A stretch of DNA of 5,418 nucleotides from Candidatus Aenigmatarchaeota archaeon (GTDB taxonomy: Archaea > Aenigmatarchaeota > Aenigmatarchaeia > CG10238-14 > SpSt-28): the NCBI GenBank assembly GCA_023256115.1, contig JAGDWU010000094.1, positions 1-5,418 of the forward strand, written 5' to 3'. Both the position numbers and the translations under genes were made by a program. Below, piece by piece: positions 1 through 5,418 of the stretch (position 1 is its first letter; every line of letters starts with the position of its first letter). The notes beneath the pieces are model-generated. The model did no database searches and was not told the DNA's origin. It saw only the letters and a list, made by a program, of their open reading frames with translations.

Positions 1-167
1 ATATCAACTATATCAAAACTTCCTTGCATTAATTTGCTTTCTGCTAAATTTAATTCTACTTCAATATCAAAAGTATCAACTTTATGCTTTTTCAATATTT
101 CTAAATAGAATTTAATTTCTTCAATTTTTTCATCTCTTTTTTCATAATTTTCTAATTCTTCATCGCT
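1..167 (-). other. Charged helical C-terminal tail (incomplete)
   Basis: Residues 1751-1805 and beyond: SDEELENYEKRDEKIEEIK and then a YLEILKKHKVDTFDIEVELN stretch, strongly charged with heptad-like spacing, so helical and possibly coiled-coil. From memory, related DPANN ATPases end with a similar 'D-x-F-D-L-x-x-E-L-x-L-A-x-x-K' helix followed by a short conserved end, so the stop codon probably lies within about 100 codons past base 1. The tail may serve in subunit contacts of the ring or in binding a partner. Confidence 0.6.
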
Positions 168-3100
168 TAATCTAGAAACTTGATGTAATATTGGTCTAAA
201 GCTAACAAAATATGGCCTTCCTCTATTATATTCGCTAAATACTAACATTCCGGTACCAACATTTGCTTTTACAATTGAATTAATGTATTCTTCTCCATAT
301 TTTAATCTAATTCTTTCTAAATCTCCTTCATATCTAGTCCTCATTTGAATTTCCATTCCAATATTAGCTCTTATTTCTCCAACAAAATCGCTTAAAACTT
401 GACTAATTAAAATTAAGCCAATTCCCCACTTTCTAAATTCTCTTACTCCTCTTTCTAAAGCTATAAATCCTTTTCCTGAACCTCCAAACTTTGGTAATAA
501 TCTATGAACTTCATCATAAACAAGCAAAGCTTTTAATTCATGGCTTTCTGGTAACATTGCATCGAAAACTTGTTTAATAGTATTTGCAACAAATATATCA
601 ATTTCCTCTGGCTTTAATTTATTTAAAACAAAAATTGTAATAGATGGTTTTTTGCTTAAAATTAATTCTTTTAAATTAATTTTTTGATATGGAGATTTTA
701 CTATTTTTATTCTTCCAGGAAATGCTCTTGCTTGCTTAATACTCATTCCAAATTTTTTGTATTCTTTTAGCATATGCTTTTCTTTACATTTTCTTAAGAA
801 TCCAGTCCATTGAGCAGTTGGATCAAAAACAATAACATTTTTTCCTTTTAGTAGCGCTTCTTCTGCTAAAACCATTGCAGCAATTGTTTTTCCACTTCCT
901 GTAGCGCCTGCAATCATGCAGTGAGTTTTTAAATCATTTAAATTAATAAACGCTCTAATTCCAGTTTCTGCAATATTTCCAATAAATGCAGAATCTTCAC
1001 TTTCAGAAGGCAAAGCAAATTTATCTATTAATACTTTAAATCTTCTTTTCTTTTCCAATTCTTTTAAGTATTTGTTAATTGAATAAATAGTTATAATTGA
1101 AATTGCTGTTGTTAAAAATGCTAGCAATAATAATGATTTTAATTGCATTCCAAAAAATTCTCTTTCTAGTAAAGGAGTTTCAATTGTTACAAATGCACTT
1201 GCAACAGCTTCTTGCCTTATATTTTCTGTTAAATATGATGCAACAGCTTTAACCAAATATCTTTTTTCTGGAACATCTTTTGGTATTTTTATACTAAATA
1301 TTTTCGATATAGAAGTTTCTACAGCTAGACTTTCTTCCAATTTAGCAATTTGAATTAAAGTTTCTGGATCTACTATTGTTATAGATAAATTAGCATCAAC
1401 TCTTTTTGTCTTTCCTAAATTGTAAAGAATGGCTTCTAATCTTAAATAATTTCCTGGTTTTACTTTATCTTCTAATAGTGAAATTTTTAGATCTAATAAT
1501 TTAATTTCAGATGGTAAAACTTTTATTGTTATTGGTACGTTAAAGCTTTCGTTTTCAATTATTATTCTAGCATTGCCTCTATAAGTCCTTGTTTCAGCGT
1601 CCTTTGGTATTTCTATTAATAATTCAAAACTATCTGTAGATTTTTTGCTTATTAAAATTCTTTTATTTATAACTCTTATAAATTGCGCTGCCTCGCCATA
1701 TAAGAATATTTCAGCATATACATCTTTTTCTTTATTGTTTAAGATGTTAATTCTCTTTAAATCTTTTTCTCCTTGCTTTAATTCTACATAAATTTCTTCT
1801 GTTTTAATTTCAATTCTTTTTGCTATTTCTTCTAGCATTTTTCTTAATTGGTTTTGGTCTAAAGTTTCCCTTTCTATTGGTGGAATGCTAGGAACAATTG
1901 GAGCTTGTGTAGTTGGACAAGGTCCACAATCTGCAGGGCAAGATTTGCAGCTTTCAAATGAGCTATCACAAATTCCATCTCCACATACTACTGATTCTGC
2001 TAACAAAAATGCTGATGAAGAATTTGTTATTATATAGACTCTGCTTCTCAAAATATCTATTTCTGGAACAATTTCTTTCCAGTTGCTTTTACAAGTTCTA
2101 TTTTCTATTATCCAATTATCACATTTATAAATTCTTAAGTTATTAAGCTTAAGTATCAAATGAGAATATTGAGAAATATCAAATTCTATTTTTACTTTTT
2201 CGAATTCAAATTTTGGTTCTATTGAAAATGCAAAAAATCTTGTTCTTACATTTGTAACACTTGGAAGCAAAACATTAAACAAATCAACAATTACAGCATT
2301 TTCTATACTTGAATTAATTGTAACATTATAATAAGTTATTTCACTATTTTCAACTTTTACTTTTATATCATATTTTCCTGCAAATATTGTAGAATTAATA
2401 GTTCCATTTTCATTTGGCAACAAATTATATTCTTTTTCTTTACTTATTGGATTAAATAATTCTAAAGACATTTTGATAAATCTTTCATCTATTGTTTTTG
2501 CATTCGCAGTTATAATCACTTTTTCTCCCGCTCTTATTAATTTTGTTTCGATTTTTGTGTTATTACTTCTATCTTTTGCAAAAACTTTTAAAATATAATC
2601 TCCTTTATCGTAAATATTTACAATCGATTTGTATACATTATTTTCTAAATAAAAGTGTATTTGAGTTTCAGTACTATTAGGATAAGTTAAATTTGCTTTT
2701 ATTTCAACTATTTCATCATTATCTTCTACAACAAATTCTATAGTATTATTTTTATTAATTTCAAACTCTTTTGTTAAAATTGTTATGTTTGGAGTTAAAG
2801 TATCTATTACTTTTATTAGATTAGGTAATATTTGGTAAGTAGTGAAATTGTTATATTGAGCTTCTATTATTAGATCGTTGTAAAGCTTTGATATTGGAAC
2901 CAAACAAGAAATGTTAAAGTAATTTGTTATGTTAGTTATTTTGCATTCTTCTCTTGAAATAAAAACTCTAAAAGTAATGTTTTCACTTACTTCTTTTTCC
3001 TCGAAGTAAACATTCAAACTAATGTTTAAAATATTGCCTGGATAAATTTCTATTTGATTTTTAGGTTCTAAAACTATTATACTAAAGTTTACAATCGTAA

Positions 3101-5418
3101 TATTAAATGTTATGGTTTGCTTAATATTTAATGTTTCATTGAATAAAGTTATATTTTCTAAATAATTTCCTTCTTTTGTTAAATTATAATATATTGGTAA
3201 TGTTACTTCTTGCAATTTTTGAACAAATATTTCATTTTGAGTTATTAAGTTTTGTGAAGCATTTATCTTTAATAAAATATCATTGTTTGCAATGCTTTTT
3301 ATGCTTAAATTAATTAGCAATCCAAAGCCTTTACCTTTATTAACTTCAAAATAATCATTTACTAATAAAGTATAGTTGTTTAAAATATTAACTCTTAAAT
3401 AAACATATTTTTCAATCCCCTCTGAACTAGTTAACCTTAAAATTCCAGCATAATTACCAGCTTTATAACCCAAAGGAATTGTTACATTTACTTCTATTTC
3501 TTTTATTTCGCCTGGCATTAAAGTTCCAATAAATGGAACAAATTCTGGATTAAAATCATAACATACTGTTCCTAAAATGCATTCAGCTCTTATATTACTT
3601 ACTGGATCTGTTCCGCTTGATTGGATAGTAAATCTTATCGAATATTTTTGTCCATGCTGAGCATCTATTGGTAATGGATCGTAAACATCTAATTTAGCCT
3701 CTTTTTTAATTCCTTCCGCTATTACATATGCTCCGCTTCTTAAAATAGTATTAGTCTCTACAAATTTATAAAGTTTATTTACTTTGCTTGGTAATTGTAC
3801 CCATTCAAAGCAATTTTTTTCGTAAAAACTATAGTTTGAACAATAAATTATTTTTAAATTATCTTCTACTGCTCCTAAAATTTGTGCATCTAAGGGATTA
3901 TAATAAATTCTTATTGTAGAATTTAAGTTTGGCTCTATTAGTATTCCAAAACCTCCTAATGGTTTGTAGAGATTTACCTCTGTGGAATAAATTCTATCAT
4001 ATTTTATAAAGTCATTTGTTAGATTAAATGTACTTAAATTATAAATCTTTATTTTCTCTTTTTCACTTTCAATTAATAAATCGTAAACTCTTTCATGCAA
4101 AGTTAAGTTTTTAAATCCATAAATGCTTTCAAATTGTAGTATTTGATTTGTTCCATTTCTATAAAATGTAAAGTTAAGATTTACTGATTGATTTAAAGCA
4201 TTTGTTATATTTACATATATATATTTTAAAACATATACTTCAAAATAATCGTTAAATATTAAAGTATTATTTGTTGTATCATTTATGTAAAATGTTAAAT
4301 CATAATCATTTGGCAACAAATTAACAAAAGTATAGCTCCAAGTTTTGTTATCATTTGTGCTTAATTCAAAGACTTGATTTAATTGATGAACAAAAGCTAA
4401 AACTTTATCTATTGCAACATTATCACTCAAATTCAATTTTATTGTTAAATTATTTGAATATTCTACGCTTGGAATTTCCTTTGAAATTAGAATTGGAATA
4501 CTAATATCTTTATAATATAAAGCATTTATTTCTTTTGATTCAATCAACATATCAAATGGTAAATAATGAGCTTTTAAAGTTAAATTGTGCCATCTTCCAT
4601 CTTCTAATTTTGGCAAAGAGCAATTTATTATCCAGAAACCATTAACATTTGAATAATTTGTTATTGAACAAATGGAGTTATCAATTAATACTTCAAATTT
4701 AGTTTCATTTGTAATAATAGCATCAGCTAATTTTAAGCTTGCATTTATTTCAATTGTTTGATTTTCTAAAACTTGTAAATATGGATTTAAGCTAGTTGGT
4801 TTATTAATGTTTAATTCAGCTTTGTAAACTTCAAACCTTATTGGAATTATTTTTGTTATTCCATAGTTTAATTCTCTGATTGTTAAATTGCCAAACCAAA
4901 AGCTAGTGTAATTTGGGGTAGAGTAGTTTATTGTTAAATTATAAATTTGCTGCTTATCTAAACTTTTAGAATTTTCGTTTAAAACTATCCAATTAGTAAT
5001 ATTTCCTTCTAAAGAAAAGTTAAAGTTTAACAAAACATTACCTATATTAACTATTTTTATTAATTCAACATTTGTTTTATTTATTCCTGCAATAGCTTTT
5101 ATTGTTATATTTTCTTTATCAGTTATCCAAGAGCTATTAATTGGAACAATTACTTTAAAACTGAAGAAATCAAAAGTATTATCTATGCTGCTTGCATTAA
5201 TTGTTGGATAATAGTTGCCAGGAGTAAAACCAGCTGGCAATGAGATAATTATTGTTACATTAGTGTAATTACCTGCTTTTATTGAGCTAATAAAGCTTGG
5301 ATTAAAGCTTGTATATGCACATAAATTTGCTTCTAATTCACAGCTTAGACTAATATTTCTAACTTCATCATTTCCAGTTGAATTGATTAAGAACCAGGTT
5401 GAGTTTGTTGAATCATGA
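1..5418 (-). CDS. Giant membrane-anchored HerA-type ATPase with repeated Ig-like ectodomain (partial, both ends open)
   Basis: One minus-strand frame is open across the whole window: 1,805 whole codons (first 5417-5415, last 5-3), with no stop and no identifiable start, so the signal peptide expected upstream and the C-terminus are both missing. Order of parts: two ~575-residue beta-domain super-repeats (residues 1-569 and 588-1142), a six-cysteine CGDG motif (1145-1167), two juxtamembrane beta domains (1204-1412), one transmembrane helix (~1428-1447), a HerA/DUF87 P-loop ATPase (~1478-1750) and a charged helical tail (1751 onward). Walker A is GATGSGKT (1504-1511), Walker B LLVYDE (D1635, E1636). 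Extracellular placement of the N-terminal part is supported by about 60 sequons and paired cysteines there, against none of either in the ATPase part. Known HerA proteins are hexameric DNA-translocating ATPases; the cargo here is unknown. Arg codons are only AGA/AGG. The frame was checked at a dozen coordinates and never shifts. The identity of the ATPase is secure; biological function is not. Confidence 0.93.
168..986 (-). other. HerA/DUF87-type P-loop ATPase domain
   Basis: Residues ~1478-1750. Walker A is GATGSGKT (K1510, T1511). It is followed by the HerA-typical VIVFDPTAQW (D1532), in the place where HerA and VirB4-like ATPases carry 'hhhDPxGEY'. Walker B is LLVYDEVHRLLP with D1635 and the catalytic glutamate E1636. 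Next come RGVREFRKWGIG (candidate trans-acting arginines R1659 and R1662) and LILISQVLSDF with the sensor glutamine Q1673. All motor motifs are intact, so an active ATPase is expected. The HerA/FtsK family works as hexameric rings that pump DNA, or in secretion systems drive transfer. Only about 30 residues lie between the membrane-proximal basic stretch and this domain, so there is no room for the HAS-barrel of classical HerA. Confidence 0.92.
1077..1136 (-). other. Transmembrane helix with basic cytoplasmic flank
   Basis: Residues ~1428-1447 form the only long hydrophobic stretch in the window (SLLLLAFLTTAISIITIYSI). It is followed at once by NKYLKELEKKRRFK, rich in Lys/Arg. By the positive-inside rule the N-terminal side is outside the cell and the ATPase is in the cytoplasm. 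That topology agrees with sequons and paired cysteines being confined to the N-terminal side. Confidence 0.9.
1182..1505 (-). other. Juxtamembrane beta domain J2 (CARDB-like)
   Basis: Residues 1305-1412. It contains LLDLKISLLEDKVKPGNYLR, then LYNLGKTKRVDANLSITIVD and IPKDVPEKRYLVKAVASYL. The 'V-x-P-G-x-x-L-x-x-x-h-x-h-x-N-h-G' sequence is the usual CARDB-type signature. It has no cysteine and one sequon (NLS). It ends 10-15 residues before the transmembrane helix and may transmit movement between stalk and motor. Confidence 0.6.
1515..1808 (-). other. Juxtamembrane beta domain J1 (NEW3-like)
   Basis: Residues 1204-1301, after a Pro-rich linker and a short helical, charged segment (1182-1203). 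The order is YVELKQGEKDLKRINILNN, a strand with YAEIFLYG, then IEIPKDAETRTYRGNARI and PITIKVL. This is the NEW3 pattern (P-x-x-x-x-x-x-Y-x-G) without the cysteine pair seen in domains A and B. It has a single sequon (NES), a marked drop from the region further out. Confidence 0.6.
1917..1985 (-). other. Six-cysteine CGDG motif
   Basis: Residues 1145-1167 follow CGDGxC-x6-C-x2-C-x3-C-x2-C: C1145, C1150, C1157, C1160, C1164 and C1167, with acidic residues D1147, D1151, E1155 and D1163. The wording CGDGIC...CPADCG is widespread in surface proteins of DPANN archaea and of some uncultured bacteria. The fold is not known to me; six cysteines in 23 residues suggest three disulfides, and the Asp/Glu spacing suggests calcium binding, which is inference. 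A Pro-rich linker (PCPTTQAPIVPSIPP) follows, making this a probable hinge between the repeated stalk and the membrane-proximal domains. Confidence 0.75.
1992..2384 (-). other. C-X9-C beta module B
   Basis: Residues 1012-1142. It starts FAGKYDIKVKVE, contains FFAFSIEPKFEFEKVKIEF, then LRIYKC1099-DNW-X6-C1109 followed by KSNW1113, and ends NSSSAFLLAES. It lies immediately before the CGDG motif. The probable C1099-C1109 disulfide and the two Trp residues frame a short hairpin. Module A repeats the same layout 573 residues earlier. Confidence 0.55.
2532..2804 (-). other. Ig-like domain 2
   Basis: Residues 872-962. It opens DTLTPNITIL, the common 'D-x-x-x-P-x-I-x-I' lead-in of bacterial and archaeal Ig-like domains, followed by NNTIEFVVEDNDEIVEIKAN and the final strand DKGDYILKVFAKDRSNN, matching the usual 'G-x-Y-x-h-x-V-x-A-x-D-x-x-x-N' ending. 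This is the best Ig match in the window and anchors the identification of its weaker partner at residues 303-382. Confidence 0.7.
2805..3104 (-). other. Beta domain with C825/C838 pair (super-repeat 2)
   Basis: Residues 772-871. It includes the strand SIIVLEPKNQIEIYPGNILN and the cysteine pair C825/C838 within ECKITNITNYFNISC. The 'L-x-P-x-x ... Y-P-G-N-x-L' start is typical of an Ig-like or CARDB-like fold. It is the counterpart of residues 195-302. Confidence 0.5.
3105..3380 (-). other. Beta-rich domain of super-repeat 2 without cysteines
   Basis: Residues 680-771. It begins NNYTLLVNDYFEVNKGKGFG and continues with alternating strands rich in Asn sequons (NYT, NLS, NAS, NLT, NIT, NET). It occupies the same place as residues 93-194 in unit 1. 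Beta-sandwich structure is inferred from the hydrophobic alternation only. Confidence 0.45.
3381..3656 (-). other. NEW3/CARDB-like beta domain B
   Basis: Residues 588-679. This is the clearest NEW3-type domain: SIRFTIQSSGTDPVSN, a cysteine pair C613-X5-C619, FNPEFVPFIGTLMPGE, EVNVTIPLGYKAGNYAGI and a closing YVYLRVNIL strand. The 'L-x-P-G-E ... V-x-V-x-I-P ... A-G-x-Y-x-G' pattern is characteristic of the family, whose members act as spacer or binding modules in cell-surface and secreted proteins. Confidence 0.7.
3711..4088 (-). other. C-X9-C beta module A (divergent copy)
   Basis: Residues 444-569. It starts with a VYDLLIESE strand, contains FGILIEPNLNST, and ends with NLKIIYC526-X9-C536 followed by W539 and a SGAYVIAEG strand. 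I recall a similar arrangement, a strand with a Cys, a short loop with a second Cys and Trp, then a 'FSAYxLxE'-type strand, from many DPANN archaeal surface proteins; that is memory, not a search. Here Y529 stands where module B has Trp, so this is the more divergent copy. Confidence 0.5.
4272..4511 (-). other. Ig-like domain 1
   Basis: Residues 303-382. The segment LSDNVAIDKVLAFV has the 'S/T-D-N-x-x-I-x-x-V' signature of bacterial and archaeal Ig-like/cadherin-like surface domains, followed by a TWSYTF strand and the G-strand-like NDYDLTFYINDTTNN. It aligns with residues 872-962 of unit 2. Its likely role is as a rigid spacer or adhesion element. Confidence 0.6.
4512..4835 (-). other. Beta domain with C250/C266 pair (super-repeat 1)
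   Basis: Residues 195-302. The domain opens with a strand containing VYKAELNINKP and has a C-X15-C pair, C250 and C266, around an NYSNVNGFW loop, then a strand of the form DGRWHNLTLKAHY. The counterpart in unit 2 (772-871) keeps a C-X12-C pair at the same place and an IIEAQYN strand. It is most likely an Ig-like or adhesive beta-sandwich closed by a disulfide; family not identified. Confidence 0.5.
4836..5141 (-). other. Beta-rich domain of super-repeat 1 without cysteines
   Basis: Residues 93-194. Alternating hydrophobic and Asn/Ser/Thr residues indicate beta-sandwich structure, with many sequons (NSS, NIT, NKT, NFS, NLT, NYS, NYT). The segment IKIVNIGNVLLNFNFSLEG resembles the IKSIANNDILLKINAS segment of unit 2 and the usual NEW3-type 'IxNxGNxxLxF' strand pair. 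I cannot assign it to a named family with certainty. Confidence 0.5.
5142..5418 (-). other. NEW3/CARDB-like beta domain A (partial)
   Basis: Residues 1-92, N-terminal edge missing. The pattern is a loop with a close cysteine pair (SCELEANLC, C26/C33), a FNPSF turn, a KAGNYTNV strand and then SLPAGFTPGNYYPTI. The final pattern, hydrophobic strand plus P-x-G-x-x-x-G-N-Y, is typical of NEW3 (alpha-galactosidase NEW3-like, NPCBM-associated) and CARDB-type adhesive domains common in archaeal surface proteins. It matches domain B (residues 588-679) position by position. Confidence 0.65.

Larger units (their letters stand above)
1992..3656 (-). repeat. Ectodomain super-repeat unit 2 (membrane-proximal copy)
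   Basis: Residues 588-1142. It is colinear with unit 1: NEW3-like domain with C613/C619, cysteine-free beta domain (680-771), beta domain with C825/C838 (772-871), Ig-like domain (872-962), beta segment, and C-X9-C module with C1099/C1109. Examples of matching segments are PLGYKAGNYAGI here against PAGFTPGNYYPT in unit 1, and ECKITNITNYFNISC here against the C250-C266 stretch in unit 1. About half of the window's sequons fall in this copy. It is followed directly by the CGDG six-cysteine motif, which unit 1 lacks at the equivalent place. Confidence 0.75.
3711..5418 (-). repeat. Ectodomain super-repeat unit 1 (N-terminal copy, start cut by window)
   Basis: Residues 1-569. The unit contains, in order, a NEW3-like beta domain with cysteines C26/C33, a beta domain without cysteines, a beta domain with C250/C266, an Ig-like domain, a short beta segment and a C-X9-C module with C526/C536. 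The same order, the same cysteine pairs and near-identical spacing recur in residues 588-1142, at an offset of about 570-590 residues. Sequence similarity between the copies is low but colinear over the entire unit, which points to an old tandem duplication of a whole multi-domain block rather than independent domain gains. The beginning of this unit lies outside the window, and further copies upstream are possible. Confidence 0.75.

Noticed and set aside
168..986. FtsK/SpoIIIE or AAA+ assignment of the ATPase
   Set aside because: There is no FtsK gamma domain signal, and the DPTAQW, DEVHRLLP and REFRKWGIG wording with the sensor Gln fits HerA/DUF87 better than FtsK or AAA+ proteins.
1..1148. 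Internal start at M1424 (1148-1146) giving a short anchor-plus-ATPase product
   Set aside because: The codon is placed just before the transmembrane helix, which is tempting, but the bases upstream show no clear ribosome binding site beyond coding sequence, and nothing else supports a separate product.
1913..2146. Plus-strand open frame of 77 codons starting with TTG
   Set aside because: It lies antisense to the CGDG motif and module B of the real gene, has a low-complexity Leu/Phe/Tyr-rich product and no recognisable domain; it is a by-product of AT-rich coding on the other strand.
5388..5416. ATG at 5416-5414 on the minus strand as a possible gene start
   Set aside because: It is out of frame with the long reading frame and reaches a stop after nine codons.
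1992..5418. S-layer protein identity for the N-terminal part
   Set aside because: The sequons and Ig-like repeats fit a surface protein in general, but the same frame continues into a transmembrane helix and a complete ATPase, which S-layer proteins do not have.
1..5418. CRISPR, tRNA, transposon ends or other noncoding elements
   Set aside because: No regularly spaced DNA repeats, cloverleaf-like segments or terminal inverted repeats were noticed, and the whole window is accounted for by one coding frame.

Overview
The window lies inside one very large gene read on the minus strand. A single frame stays open from base 5418 down to base 1: 1,805 whole codons, no in-frame stop, and neither the true start nor the true stop inside the window. 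I see no RNA gene, mobile element, CRISPR array, promoter or terminator, and no credible plus-strand gene. Residue numbers below count from the first whole codon in the window (5417-5415 = residue 1), so true protein numbers are larger.

The organism is probably a very AT-rich archaeon, most likely of the DPANN group (Woesearchaeota/Pacearchaeota-like). Reasons: the HerA-type ATPase with its archaeal-looking wording, Ig-like and NEW3/CARDB-like surface domains dense in N-X-S/T sequons, a CGDG-type six-cysteine motif, and Arg encoded only by AGA/AGG. This is inference; there is no taxonomic marker gene here.

From N- to C-terminus (high to low coordinates) the protein has: (1) a huge predicted extracellular region built of two tandem, diverged copies of a ~575-residue unit (5418-3711 and 3656-1992), each with the same order of domains and the same three cysteine pairs; (2) a compact six-cysteine CGDG motif (1985-1917) and a Pro-rich linker; (3) two juxtamembrane NEW3/CARDB-like beta domains (1808-1515 and 1505-1182); (4) one transmembrane helix (1136-1077) followed by a basic cytoplasmic stretch; (5) a complete HerA/DUF87-type P-loop ATPase (986-168); (6) a charged helical tail (167-1) running off the window.

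The picture is a single-pass, outside-to-inside membrane ATPase: a probably hexameric HerA-like motor at the cytoplasmic face, covalently tied to at least 1,400 residues of glycosylated, disulfide-stabilised surface stalk. Classical HerA is a soluble DNA translocase working with NurA in end resection; here the usual N-terminal HAS-barrel is absent and a membrane anchor takes its place, as in membrane-bound HerA/VirB4-type transfer ATPases. A role in moving DNA or protein across the envelope, or in contact with another cell, is plausible but unproven.
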